Assembly (NCBI RefSeq): GCF_004363555.1
Contig: NZ_SNZJ01000010.1
Location: 1-64,000, forward strand
Direction: 5' to 3'
Length of the DNA: 64,000 nucleotides
From: Halomonas ventosae
GTDB taxonomy: Bacteria > Pseudomonadota > Gammaproteobacteria > Pseudomonadales > Halomonadaceae
Shown here: positions 45,226 through 54,130 of the stretch, in pieces
Numbering within the stretch: position 1 is the stretch's first letter
How the letters are laid out: each line of letters begins with the position of its first letter
Translations under genes and position numbers: made by a program
The notes under the pieces: model-generated
The model's database searches: none
Told to the model about the DNA's origin: nothing
Seen by the model: the letters and a program-made list of their open reading frames with translations, nothing else

Positions 45226-46104
45226 ATGAAACGCCTGATGACTGCCCTGTCCGGCCTGGCCCTGGCCGGCGCCATGACCACCGCCGCTGCCGAGATCACC
45301 GTCGGCGGCAAGAACTTCACCGAGCAGCAGATCCTCTCCAACATGACCAGCCAGTACCTGGAGGGCCTCGGCTACGACGTGGAGAACCGCGCCGGCATGG
45401 GCTCCGCCGTGCTGCGCCAGGCCCAGGAGAACGGCCAGATCGACCTCTACTGGGAGTACACCGGCACTTCGCTGATCAACTACAACGACGTCACCGAACG
45501 CCTCGGCCCCGAAGAGACCTATGAGCGCGTCAAGGAACTCGACGCCGAGAAGGGCCTGGTGTGGCTGGAGCCCTCCGCGGCCAACAACACCTACGCCCTG
45601 GCCATGCGCGAGGCGGACGCCGAGGAGCGCGGCATCGCCTCCCTCTCCGACCTGGCCCAGGCGGTCAATGACGGCGAGGAGCTGACCTTCGCCCTGAACG
45701 CGGAGTTCTATGCCCGCGAGGATGGCTGGCGGCCGCTGCAGCAGGCCTACGACTTCCGCGTCAGCCGCGACGACGTCAAGCGCATGGATTCCGGCCTGGT
45801 CTATCCGGCCCTGCGCGACGGCGACGTCGAGGTGGGGCTGGTCTTCGCCACCGACGGCCGCATCCCGGCCTTCGACTTCCGCGTGCTCGAGGACGACAAG
45901 GGCTATTTCCCGGCCTATGCCCTGACCCCGGTGGTGCGCCAGGAGACCCTGGAGGCCAATCCCGAGCTGGCCGAGCAGATGAACGCGCTCTCCAGCCTGC
46001 TCGACGACGAGACCATGGCCGAGCTCAATGCCCGGGTCGACGTCGAGCGCGAGACCATCGAGGACGTGGCCCAGTCCTTCCTCGAAGAGAACGAGCTGCT
46101 GTAA
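45226..46104 (+). CDS. Osmoprotectant substrate-binding protein (OpuCC/OsmF-like), copy 1
   Basis: A 292-residue periplasmic binding protein with a signal peptide ending TTAAAEI. The mature N-terminus EITVGGKNFTEQQILSNM, then GSAVLRQAQENGQIDLYWEYTGTSL and ANNTYALAMRE, matches the QAT-type binding proteins for quaternary ammonium compounds. GAGGAGA precedes the ATG. No lipobox is present, so it is soluble in the periplasm. It is followed by a terminator and a second binding protein gene. Confidence 0.92.
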   Translation: MKRLMTALSGLALAGAMTTAAAEITVGGKNFTEQQILSNMTSQYLEGLGYDVENRAGMGSAVLRQAQENGQIDLYWEYTGTSLINYNDVTERLGPEETYERVKELDAEKGLVWLEPSAANNTYALAMREADAEERGIASLSDLAQAVNDGEELTFALNAEFYAREDGWRPLQQAYDFRVSRDDVKRMDSGLVYPALRDGDVEVGLVFATDGRIPAFDFRVLEDDKGYFPAYALTPVVRQETLEANPELAEQMNALSSLLDDETMAELNARVDVERETIEDVAQSFLEENELL

Positions 46105-46125
46105 TCAGGACGATACGCTCCACAG

Positions 46126-46153
46126 GCCCGCTCCAGAGGGGCGGGCGTTTTTC
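46126..46153 (+). terminator. Intrinsic terminator after binding protein copy 1
   Basis: Stem GCCCGC (46126-46131) / GCGGGC (46141-46146), then GTTTTTC, 22 bases after the stop codon of copy 1. It may end the main opuC transcript or reduce expression of copy 2. Confidence 0.8.
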
Positions 46154-46174
46154 AACAAGAGATAGTGCAATTCT

Positions 46175-47059
46175 ATGCAACACATCTTGAAAGCAGTCAT
46201 GACCGGCACCGTGATGGCTGCTACATCAGTGATGGCGCAAGCCGAGACAATTACCGTCGGCGGCAAGAACTTCACCGAACAGCTGATCCTGGCCGACATG
46301 ACGGTCCAGTACCTTGAGGCCAAAGGCCACGATGTCGATGAGCGCTCGGGAATGGGGACTTCTGTGCTTCGCCAGGCGCAGGAAAGCGGACAGGTAGACC
46401 TCTATTGGGAGTACACCGGCACCTCACTGATCAGCTACAACAAGGTGACCGAGAAGTTGACACCTGAAGAAGCATATCAGCGCGTCAAGGAGCTCGATGC
46501 CGAAAAGGGCCTGGTGTGGCTGGAGCCTTCCGAGGCCAACAACACCTACGCGCTGGCCATGCGCGAGGACCATGCGCAAGAGCTTAGCATCACCTCTATT
46601 TCGGACCTTGCCGAAACCATCAATTCAGGAAATGAATTGGTACTAGCCTCGAATGCGACATTCTATTCCCGTGATGATGGACTTCGCCCGATGCAGGAGA
46701 CCTACGGATTCGAGTTCGGCAGACGCAATGTCAAGCGTATGGATCAAGGGCTCACTCTTCCTGCACTTGACCAGGGAGAAGTAGACGTAGCCATGACCAC
46801 CGCAACAAATGGCCGAATCCCGGCACTGGACTTGACGGTGCTGAAGGATGATCGTGAGTTCTTCCCTGACTATGCCCTGACCCCGGTGGTACGCCAGGAG
46901 ACGCTGGAGGCAAATCCCGACCTCGCAGAGCAGATGAATGCGCTATCGGCACTACTCGACGACGAGACCATGGCAAGACTTAATGCCAAAGTCGATGTCA
47001 AGAAAGAAAGTGTTGAGGACGTGGCCCAATCCTTCCTCGAAGAGAACGAGCTGCTGTAA
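46175..47059 (+). CDS. Osmoprotectant substrate-binding protein, copy 2 (less GC-rich)
   Basis: A 294-residue paralogue of copy 1 with signal peptide (ending MAQAETI) and the same mature start ITVGGKNFTEQLILADM. Long stretches are the same in both (for example VKELDAEKGLVWLEPS and YALTPVVRQETLEANP, and the last residues VAQSFLEENELL), while the middle differs (SITSISDLAETINSGNELVLASN). Its DNA is clearly less GC-rich and uses codons such as AAT, AAA and ATT that copy 1 avoids, except in the shared ends, which look recently homogenised. A different substrate range is plausible. A ribosome site (AAGAGA) lies 14 bases ahead of the ATG. Confidence 0.9.
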   Translation: MQHILKAVMTGTVMAATSVMAQAETITVGGKNFTEQLILADMTVQYLEAKGHDVDERSGMGTSVLRQAQESGQVDLYWEYTGTSLISYNKVTEKLTPEEAYQRVKELDAEKGLVWLEPSEANNTYALAMREDHAQELSITSISDLAETINSGNELVLASNATFYSRDDGLRPMQETYGFEFGRRNVKRMDQGLTLPALDQGEVDVAMTTATNGRIPALDLTVLKDDREFFPDYALTPVVRQETLEANPDLAEQMNALSALLDDETMARLNAKVDVKKESVEDVAQSFLEENELL

Positions 47060-47077
47060 CCCCCGGACACTGCCGGC

Positions 47078-47113
47078 ACACGCATCGAGGCCGCCCCCGG
47101 GCGGCCTTCGTGT
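47078..47113 (+). terminator. Terminator after binding protein copy 2
   Basis: ACACG...CGTGT encloses GGCCGCC-CCCG-GGCGGCC, a composite stem that lies 18 bases after the stop codon and 9 bases before the next start. The T content after it is low. Confidence 0.65.
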
Positions 47114-47122
47114 ATCCGACCC

Positions 47123-48456
47123 ATGAGCGACATTGAGCTTCCGATGCCCACCACCCATGCTCCCGTGGACTGGATCCACGGTACCGACCTTGCCGCCTTC
47201 GACCGAGCCCTGCTCACCCAGGCCAAGCGCTGCGTGCTGGACCTTGCCGGCGTGGCCGCCGGGGCCACCCGGACCGAACTTGCCGGTCATGCGCGCCGCT
47301 TCGTTGTCACCCAGCATGGCGGGGATCGGCCACTGCTCCTCGCCGCCGGCCGGTCCTCACCCACCGGAGTGGCCCTGCACGGCGCCTGGTTGATCGATGC
47401 CCTGGACGCCCACGACGGCCAGGTGCTGACCAAGGGACATGCTGGGGTCGCCCTGCTGCCGGGACTGCTTGCCCTGCCCGAGGTAGAGGCCCTGTCGGGC
47501 CGCGACTTCCTGGCCCTGCTGGCCCTCGGCTACGAGGTTGCCACCCGGGCCGGTATCGCCCTGCATGCCACCAGCCCGGACTACCACACGTCCGGGGCCT
47601 GGAACGCCCTGGGCGTGGCCGCCGTGGCCGGGCGACTGATGGGTCTCGACACCAACCGCCTGCATCATGCCCTGGGCATCGCCGAGTTCTATGGGCCGCG
47701 ATGCCAGATGATGCGCTGCATCGACCACCCCGCCATGCTCAAGGACGGCTCCGGCTGGGGCGCCATGACCGGACTGTCCGCCGCCCTGCTGGCGCGCGAC
47801 GGCTTCACCGGCGCCCCGCGCTGACCGTGACCACCCCGGAGGTCGAGGCGACCTGGGCCGACCTGGGGCGCCGCTGGTACCTGCATGAGCAGTATTTCAA
47901 GGCCTATCCGGTCTGCCGCTGGGCCCAGCCGGCGGTGGAAGCAGTGCTGTCGCTGCGCGAGCAGATCCAGGACCCGGCCGACATCTCGCATATCGAGGTC
48001 GCGACCTTCCACGAGGCCAAACGCCTGCATGTGGTGCACCCGGCCACCACCGAGCAGGCCCAGTACAGCCTGCCCTGGTCGGTAGCAGCCGCCCTCGCCC
48101 GCGGCAGCCTGGACGCCGAGGCCGTCACCGTTCTCGACGCCCCGGACCTCAGAACACTGGCCGCAAGGGTCGAGATCCACGAGGATGCGACCTTCAATGC
48201 ACGCTTCCCCGCCGAGCGATGGGCCTTGGCGCGACTCCACCTGAGCGATGGCCGGGTGCTGGAGAGCGCGCCGTGCGAGGCCCTGGGCAACCCGCACAAC
48301 CCGCTGCCCGACGAGGCGCTCACCACCAAGTTTCATGCGCTGGCCGACCCGGTCCTCGGCGAGCGGGCCGGCCCCCTGCGGGAGGTGATCCTGTCCCTGG
48401 AGGATCGCCCGGTCGGTGACCTGCTTACCCTGCTCGGGCCGCCCGGCAGGGAATGA
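47123..48456 (+). pseudogene. MmgE/PrpD family gene broken by a one-base frameshift
   Basis: Two adjoining frames together encode one MmgE/PrpD-family protein of about 444 residues. The first part (47123-47824) holds the N-terminal helical domain up to WGAMTGLSAALLARDGFTGAP, the point where the family continues with a second-domain segment. The second frame picks up at once near 47824 with LTVTTPEVEATWADLGRRW, AYPVCRWAQPAVEAVL and the C-terminal domain. A single missing base in the C/G run GCGCCCCGCGCTG (about 47811-47823) explains the shift. PrpD acts on 2-methylcitrate, but this subgroup has unknown substrates. It may be a true pseudogene or a sequencing error. Confidence 0.8.
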
Positions 48457-48532
48457 CCCGAGACGGTGGCGGGGCATCGACGCCCGGCCACCGTCTCGCT
48501 AGCATGACGCCACACCACCGGAGACCGCTGCG

Positions 48533-48661
48533 ATGACGACTTCCTTCCTGCTGATGATGGGCGGAGCCCTGACCGTGCTGGCGGTGCTGCACTGGCTGCT
48601 GTTCCGGCTGGTCAAGCGGGCGATGGCTCGCTCCGCCGACAACGACCGATCCACGGACTGA
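48533..48661 (+). CDS. Small membrane protein, 42 aa
   Basis: A 42-codon frame with one clear membrane helix (FLLMMGGALTVLAVLHWLLFRL) and a basic, polar C-terminal tail (VKRAMARSADNDRSTD), the layout of a small inner-membrane protein. CGGAGA lies nine bases before the ATG. It sits between the broken MmgE/PrpD gene and the nitrilase-family gene, 26 bases ahead of the latter on the same strand. Not recognised. Confidence 0.5.
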   Translation: MTTSFLLMMGGALTVLAVLHWLLFRLVKRAMARSADNDRSTD

Positions 48662-48687
48662 TATCCCCTCCACCAAGAGCTCCGATC

Positions 48688-49530
48688 ATGCACTATCAAG
48701 ACCGCCTGCGAGTGGGCGCCGCCCAGGCCAACGCCACCCTCGGCGAGGTGGATGCCAACCTGACCCAGCATCTCGACACCATCCAGGAGGCCTGCGACCA
48801 AGGGGTCGAGCTGCTGGTCTTCCCCGAGCTCTCGCTGACCGGCTACGGGCTGGGCAGCCGGGTGATGCAGGTGGCCATGCCGCTGGAGGATCCCCGCCTG
48901 CGCGAGCTGGCCCTGGCCTGCCGCGAGATGCAGACGGTGGTGGGCTTCGTCGAGGAAGCGAGCCCGGGCGAGTACTACAACGCCCTGGCCATCCTCCAGG
49001 ACGGCGAGATCGCCGCGGTGCACCGCAAGCTGAACCTACCCACCTACGGCGGCCTCGAGGAGGGCAAGTGGTTCACCCATGGCAGCGAGCTCACCCATAC
49101 CCCGGTGCGCCCCGGCTGGTCGGCGACCCAGCTGATCTGCGCCGACCTCTGGAACCCGGCACTGGTCCACGCCGCCCTGCTGCGCCGCCCCACGGTGCTC
49201 TGCGCGCCGATCAACTCGGCCTCGGGCATCGTCAGCGACGACTTCTCCAACGAGCAGAACTGGGCCCTGAACGTGCGCTTCTACGCCATGACCTACGGCA
49301 CGCCGGTGATCATGGCCAACCGCTTCGGCCCCGAGGGGCAGAGCCACTTCTGGGGCGGGTCGCGCATCCTCGGCCCGCGCGGCGAGCTGCTGGCCGAGGC
49401 CGAGGAGCGCGAGACGCTGATCACCGCCGAGCTGTCACGCACCGCCATCGCCCGGGCCCGCTTCGAGCTGCCCACCCACCGCGATGCCGACACGCCGCTG
49501 GTGCGCGAGCTGATGGCCGGCTTCCGGTGA
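48688..49530 (+). CDS. Nitrilase-family carbon-nitrogen hydrolase
   Basis: A 280-residue nitrilase-superfamily amidohydrolase. The catalytic triad is visible as Glu in VFPELSLTGYG, Lys in HRKLNLPTYGGLEEG and Cys in LICADLWNPALV. The block beginning CAPINSASG in the middle and ANRFGPEGQSHFWGGSRILGPRG complete the fold. The substrate cannot be set; the pattern FPELSLTGY suits amidases and omega-amidase-like enzymes. Preceded by CAAGAG; the next gene starts 19 bases later and may be coupled. Confidence 0.88.
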   Translation: MHYQDRLRVGAAQANATLGEVDANLTQHLDTIQEACDQGVELLVFPELSLTGYGLGSRVMQVAMPLEDPRLRELALACREMQTVVGFVEEASPGEYYNALAILQDGEIAAVHRKLNLPTYGGLEEGKWFTHGSELTHTPVRPGWSATQLICADLWNPALVHAALLRRPTVLCAPINSASGIVSDDFSNEQNWALNVRFYAMTYGTPVIMANRFGPEGQSHFWGGSRILGPRGELLAEAEERETLITAELSRTAIARARFELPTHRDADTPLVRELMAGFR

Positions 49531-49549
49531 GCGGCCAGGCTGGAGGGCG

Positions 49550-50455
49550 ATGATGCGCGAGGGTCCGGTCACGGTCTTCGGCGGCACCGGCTTTCTCGGC
49601 GACGCCATCGCCCGCGAGCTGGTCGAGGCAGGCCGCGCAGTGCGTATCGCCGCTCGCCACCCGGCGCTGCCCGCCTGGCGGGAGGACGGCGACCCGGTGG
49701 AACTCGCCACCGCGGACCTGCGCGACGAGGCGAGCATCGAGGCGGCCCTCTCGGGCGCCAGCGCCGTGGTCAACGCCGTCAGCCTCTATGTCGAGACCCG
49801 CGATACCAGCTTCGAGGCCATCCATGTCACGGGGGCCGGGCGGCTGGCCAGCCGGGCCCGCGCGGCAGGCATCGAGCGGCTGGTACTGGTCTCGGGGATC
49901 GGCGCCCGCCACGATTCCGCCTCGGCCTACGTGCGGGCCCGTGCCCGGGGCGAGGATGCGGTGCTGGAGGCGATGCCCCGGGCGATCATCGTCCGGCCCA
50001 GCGTGCTGTTCGGCCCCGGTGACGCCTTCCTGACCGGCCTGGAGGGCCTCACCCGGCTTCCGCTGGTCCCGCTGTTCGGGCGCGGCACGACCCGGCTGCA
50101 GCCTGTACACGTGGTGGACGTGGCGCGGGCCATCGCCCGGCTCACCGGCCACCCCGCCACCGCGCGGCGCCTCTTCGAGTTCGGTGGCCCCGAGGTGCTG
50201 AGCTACCGCGAGGTCCTCGAGACGCTGCTCGCCCACCTGCAGCGCGAGCGACCGCTGGTGCCGCTCCCCTTCCTCGCCTGGCGGCTGCTGGCGGCCCTGG
50301 CCACCTGGCTGCCCGGCCCGCCGCTGACCCGCGACCAGGTGATCCTGATGCAGGCGGACAACGTCGCCAACGAGGACGTCGGCGGCTTCCAGGACCTGGG
50401 CATCCTGCCCCATTCGCTGCGCGAGAGCCTGCCCGCCTGCCTGCCACGGAACTGA
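49550..50455 (+). CDS. NAD(P)-binding, NDUFA9-like protein
   Basis: A 301-residue atypical short-chain dehydrogenase. The Rossmann motif is TVFGGTGFLGDAIARELVEAG, followed by AVVNAVSLYVETRDTSFEAIHVTGAGRLA and IIVRPSVLFGPGDAF. It resembles the complex I NDUFA9-like group, many of which lack catalytic activity; the YxxxK pair is not in the usual place. The C-terminal 60 residues contain a helix that may touch the membrane (LPFLAWRLLAALATWL). It starts 19 bases after the nitrilase-family gene. Confidence 0.82.
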   Translation: MMREGPVTVFGGTGFLGDAIARELVEAGRAVRIAARHPALPAWREDGDPVELATADLRDEASIEAALSGASAVVNAVSLYVETRDTSFEAIHVTGAGRLASRARAAGIERLVLVSGIGARHDSASAYVRARARGEDAVLEAMPRAIIVRPSVLFGPGDAFLTGLEGLTRLPLVPLFGRGTTRLQPVHVVDVARAIARLTGHPATARRLFEFGGPEVLSYREVLETLLAHLQRERPLVPLPFLAWRLLAALATWLPGPPLTRDQVILMQADNVANEDVGGFQDLGILPHSLRESLPACLPRN

Positions 50456-50458
50456 CCC

Positions 50459-50800
50459 TCAGGCCTTCTTGACGAACTCGGACTTGAGCTTCATGGCCCC
50501 GATGCCCTCGATCCGGCAGTCGATGTCATGGTCGCCGTCGACCAGGCGGATGTTCTTGACCCGGGTCCCGACCTTCACCACCGAGGAGCTGCCCTTGACC
50601 TTGAGGTCCTTGATCACCGTGACCGTGTCGCCGTCGGCCAGGGGGTTGCCGTTGGCATCGCGGACCATCGCCTCCTCCACGGCCGGCTCGGCACCGGCGT
50701 CTCTCGACCACTCGTGGCCGCACTCCGGGCAGACGAGCTGGATGCCATCGTCGTAGGTGAACGCGGAGCCGCACTCGGGGCAGTTGGGCAGGTCGCTCAT
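50459..50800 (-). CDS. PhnA/YjdM zinc-ribbon protein
   Basis: A 113-residue protein with an N-terminal zinc ribbon ([25 protein letters not shown], two CxxC pairs, residues 7-31 split by the loop) and a C-terminal KOW-like beta barrel ([35 protein letters not shown]). It matches E. coli YjdM, formerly PhnA, whose role is not settled. It ends three bases from the convergent NDUFA9-like gene. The ATG at 50800 is the standard start ([10 protein letters not shown]). Confidence 0.93.
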   Translation of the reverse strand: MSDLPNCPECGSAFTYDDGIQLVCPECGHEWSRDAGAEPAVEEAMVRDANGNPLADGDTVTVIKDLKVKGSSSVVKVGTRVKNIRLVDGDHDIDCRIEGIGAMKLKSEFVKKA

Positions 50801-50934
50801 GATCGGGTCCTGTGCTGTGAAAGAGGGCGGCAAGCCTACACCGCTCGGCCCCGTCGCTCCAGTTCCGCCATCGCCGCGACGCGCCCATGGCGGTATGCTC
50901 AAGGGAGCCATCACCCACAGAACGAGGAGAGAGG

Positions 50935-51876
50935 ATGAAGGTCGCGATCATGGGCAGCGGCGGCGTGGGGGGCTACTTCGGCGCCCGCCTGGCACAGGCC
51001 GGCGAGGAGGTCACCTTCATCGCCAGGGGCGAGCACCTGGCGGCGATCCGCCACCACGGCCTCGCGGTATCCAGCATCGAGGGCGACGTCACCCTCGCCC
51101 CGGCCAGAGCCACCGACGACCCGGCCGAGTTAGGCATCGTGGACGCGGTGATCGTGGCGGTGAAGGCCTGGCAGGTCCGCGAGGCCGCCGAGGCGATCAG
51201 GCCGATGGTCGGCCCCGGGACCCTGGTGCTGCCGCTGGAGAACGGCGTCGAGGCGGCCGACACCCTGGCCGAGGTGCTCGGCGAGGCGCCGGTGCTCGAC
51301 GGCCTGTGCGGCATCCTCGCCTGGCGCGAGGGGCCGGGGCGCATCCGCCATGCGGGCGTCTCGCCCTTCGTGCGCCTGGGCACCCGGCACCCCGGTCAGG
51401 ATGACCGGGCACGGCAGCTGCGCGACGCCCTGGACTGCGCCCCGGGCGTCAGCGCCGAGATGCCCGACGACATCCAGGCCGCGGTATGGAGCAAGTTCCT
51501 GTTCATCTGCGCGATGAGCGGCATCGGGGCCGTCACCCGGGCGCCCATCGGAGTAACCCGCACGCTCCCCGAGACCCGCTCGCTGACCGAGCGCCTGCTC
51601 GCCGAGATCGAGGCGGTGGCCCGGGCCCGAGGGGTGGCGCTGCCCGAGGACGCGGTGGCGCGGGCCATGACGTTCATCGACGCGCTGCCGGCCGAAAGCA
51701 CCGCCTCCATGCAGCGCGACATCATGGCGGGCCGCCCCTCCGAGCTGGAGGCCCAGAACGGTGCCGTGGTGCGGTTGGGCCGCGAGGCCGGCGTCCCCAC
51801 CCCGGTCAACGCCATGATCCATGCCGCCCTGCTGCCCCAGGAGCGGGCGGCACGCGGAGACGGTGCCTCCAGGTAG
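50935..51876 (+). CDS. panE: 2-Dehydropantoate 2-reductase
   Basis: A 313-residue ketopantoate reductase family protein that reduces 2-dehydropantoate to pantoate with NADPH in the CoA pathway. The nucleotide loop is [21 protein letters not shown], the catalytic lysine lies in [10 protein letters not shown], and the C-terminal helical domain has [20 protein letters not shown] and [39 protein letters not shown] written here as two adjoining motifs. The ATG at 50935 follows GAGGAGAG. Several paralogues per genome are common, so the precise substrate is likely but not certain. Confidence 0.88.
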   Translation: MKVAIMGSGGVGGYFGARLAQAGEEVTFIARGEHLAAIRHHGLAVSSIEGDVTLAPARATDDPAELGIVDAVIVAVKAWQVREAAEAIRPMVGPGTLVLPLENGVEAADTLAEVLGEAPVLDGLCGILAWREGPGRIRHAGVSPFVRLGTRHPGQDDRARQLRDALDCAPGVSAEMPDDIQAAVWSKFLFICAMSGIGAVTRAPIGVTRTLPETRSLTERLLAEIEAVARARGVALPEDAVARAMTFIDALPAESTASMQRDIMAGRPSELEAQNGAVVRLGREAGVPTPVNAMIHAALLPQERAARGDGASR

Positions 51877-51883
51877 CGCGGGC

Positions 51884-52417
51884 TCAGTCGCCCAGGGCGG
51901 AGAGCCGGTCGGCCTGGACGACCTCGATCCAGTAGCCGTCGACGTCCTTGACGAAGACCACGTCCTTCATCTTGCCCTGGTCCGAGCGCTTGACGAACTC
52001 CACCTGGTTGGCGTCGAACCAGGCCTCGGCCGCCTCCAGGTCCGGTACCGAGAAGCAGATGTGGCCGAAGCCCTGGGGCTCGGCATTGCCGTCGTGATAG
52101 ATCCGCCCCTGCTGGCGCTCGGTCCCCCAGTTGTGGGTCAGTTCCAGCACGCCGCGCTGGCTGAAGGTCCAGACGGTGCGTTCGCCGGTCACCTCGGGGA
52201 CGGTCTCGCCGGCTTCCGGCCTTGCCAGGAAGTAGAGCGAGAACTGCATCTCCTCGAAGTCGAGCCGGCGCAGCACCCGCATGCCGAACACCCGCGTATA
52301 GAAGCCCAGGGATGCCTCGGGGTCCTTGACCCTGAGCATGGTGTGGTTGAGGCGAAAGCACTCGGTCTCGGGGGGCGGCGCCTGGACGCCGGGATACTGC
52401 TCACCTGCAAAGCTCAT
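51884..52417 (-). CDS. gloA: Lactoylglutathione lyase (glyoxalase I)
   Basis: A 177-residue glyoxalase I that turns the methylglyoxal-glutathione hemithioacetal into lactoylglutathione. Metal ligands and pocket are seen in FRLNHTMLRVKDPEASLGFYTRVFGM, VLELTHNWGTE, GFGHICFSVPDLEAA and DGYWIEVVQ (His, Glu, His, Glu). The longer form, around 175 residues with the loop after ARPEAGE, is the zinc-type layout seen in Pseudomonas GloA3 and yeast rather than the short nickel type. AAGGAG precedes the ATG at 52417. Confidence 0.92.
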   Translation of the reverse strand: MSFAGEQYPGVQAPPPETECFRLNHTMLRVKDPEASLGFYTRVFGMRVLRRLDFEEMQFSLYFLARPEAGETVPEVTGERTVWTFSQRGVLELTHNWGTERQQGRIYHDGNAEPQGFGHICFSVPDLEAAEAWFDANQVEFVKRSDQGKMKDVVFVKDVDGYWIEVVQADRLSALGD

Positions 52418-52492
52418 GTCGCAACTCCTTGATCGATGATACCTAGGAACCAGTGACGCGCCCGCCAACGCCGGGCGCGTCATGGACGCGCG

Positions 52493-54076
52493 TCAGACCT
52501 CGCCCTGCCGCATCAGCTGACCGATGTGCTCGGCCTGGCGGATGGCCAGCGACACGATGGTCAGGGTGGGGTTCTCTGCTGCAGAGGTGGTGAACTGGCT
52601 GCCGTCCGAGATGAAGAGGTTGGGGATCTCGTGGGCCTGGCCATAGGCGTTGCAGACGCCATCCTCGGGGCGCTCGCTCATCCGGCAGGTGCCGAGGTTA
52701 TGGGTCGATGGGTACGGCGGCACCTCGTAGATGTCCCGGGCCCCCACCGAGCGATAGAGTTCGGCGCCCTGACGGTAGCCGTGCTCGCGCATGGCGATGT
52801 CGTTGGGGTGGTCGTCGTAGTGGACGTTGGCCACCGGCAGCCCGTAGCGGTCGGTGACGTCGGGGTTGAGGGTCACGCGGTTGCTCTCCTGGGGCAGGTC
52901 CTCGCCCACCAGCCACATGCCGGCCATGTTCTCGTACTGGTCGAGCGCGCCGGTGAAGCGAGGCCCCCAGGCACCGGGGTCGAGGAAGGCGGCCATGAAG
53001 GGCAGGCCCAGGGCCAGGGTCTCCATCTCGTAGCCGCCGACGAAGCCCCGCGTGGGGTCATGGCCTGCCTCGTCGGAGACGATACCGGCCATGGTGGTGC
53101 CGCGGTACATGTGCACGGGCTCGTCGAAGGTGGCGTAGACCGAGCCGGTCATGTGACGCATGTAGTTGCGCCCCACCTGGCCCGAACCGTTGGCGAGCCC
53201 CTCCGGGAACAGCGTGCTAGCCGAGTTGAGCAGCAGGCGCGGCGTCTCCAGGGAGTTGCCGGCCACCGCCACCAGCCGCGCCTGCTGGCGCTGCTCGTTG
53301 CCTTCCGCATCGAAGTAGACCACCGCCGTGACCTTGCCGCTGTCATCGTGCTCGATGCGCGCCACGTGGGACTCCGGGCGAAGCTCCAGGTGGCCGGTGG
53401 CAATGCCCTCGGGCAGCTCGGTATAGAGGGTCGACCACTTGGCGCCGGTCTTGCAGCCCTGAAAGCAGAAGCCGCGCTGCTGGCAGGCGGCGCGTCCGTC
53501 GCGCGGCGCGCTGTTGATGGCCATATGCCCGGTATTGCACGAATAGCCGAGATTCTTCGCGCCAGCGTACATCACCTTGAAGTTGTTGTTGCCGGGCAGC
53601 CCCTTGTTGTCGTTGGTGCGGGTGACTCCCATGCGCTGCTCGGCGCGGTCGTAGTAGGGCGCCAGGTCGTCGTAGGTGAGCGGCCAGTCGAGCAGGTTGG
53701 CACCCTCGATCTCCCCGTAATTCGTCAGCGCCGCGAACTCGTGGGGCTGGATGCGCAGGCTCGCCCCCGCCCAGTGCACGGTGGTGCCGCCCACCGACTT
53801 GACGATCCATGCCGGGAGGTTGGGAAAGTCCCTGGCCAGGCGGAAGCTGCCCGAGGTGGTACGTGTATCGAGCCAGGCGAGCTGGGCGAAGGAGGCCCAC
53901 TCGTCGGCCAGGAAGTCCGCGGTGGTGTGCAGGGCGCCGGCCTCCAGTACCACCACATCGATGCCCTGCTGGGCCAGCTCGTTGGCCAGGGTACCGCCCC
54001 CCGCGCCGGACCCGATCACCACGACGACGCTGGCATCGTCATGGGCAAAGGTCTTCTGGTTGTCGGTCATTGCCAT
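52493..54076 (-). CDS. GMC-family FAD dehydrogenase (gluconate/choline-type large subunit)
   Basis: A 527-residue GMC oxidoreductase. The FAD-binding motif is VVVIGSGAGGGTLANELAQQG (split here as IGSGAGGG and beyond), with VGGTTVHWAG, CQQRGFCFQGCKTGAKW (cysteine-rich segment that may hold an iron-sulfur cluster as in fructose dehydrogenase) and the C-terminal HNLGTCRMSERPEDGV and SAAENPTLTIVSLAIRQAEHI. It fits the large subunit of membrane-linked sugar or gluconate dehydrogenases. The small Tat-exported subunit is encoded 54 bases upstream; the usual cytochrome subunit is not seen. Confidence 0.88.
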   Translation of the reverse strand: MAMTDNQKTFAHDDASVVVVIGSGAGGGTLANELAQQGIDVVVLEAGALHTTADFLADEWASFAQLAWLDTRTTSGSFRLARDFPNLPAWIVKSVGGTTVHWAGASLRIQPHEFAALTNYGEIEGANLLDWPLTYDDLAPYYDRAEQRMGVTRTNDNKGLPGNNNFKVMYAGAKNLGYSCNTGHMAINSAPRDGRAACQQRGFCFQGCKTGAKWSTLYTELPEGIATGHLELRPESHVARIEHDDSGKVTAVVYFDAEGNEQRQQARLVAVAGNSLETPRLLLNSASTLFPEGLANGSGQVGRNYMRHMTGSVYATFDEPVHMYRGTTMAGIVSDEAGHDPTRGFVGGYEMETLALGLPFMAAFLDPGAWGPRFTGALDQYENMAGMWLVGEDLPQESNRVTLNPDVTDRYGLPVANVHYDDHPNDIAMREHGYRQGAELYRSVGARDIYEVPPYPSTHNLGTCRMSERPEDGVCNAYGQAHEIPNLFISDGSQFTTSAAENPTLTIVSLAIRQAEHIGQLMRQGEV

Positions 54077-54130
54077 CTTGGCGTCTCCACATGCGTTGTT
54101 GTACTGGTCGACGGTCGCTCGGCGGTCACG

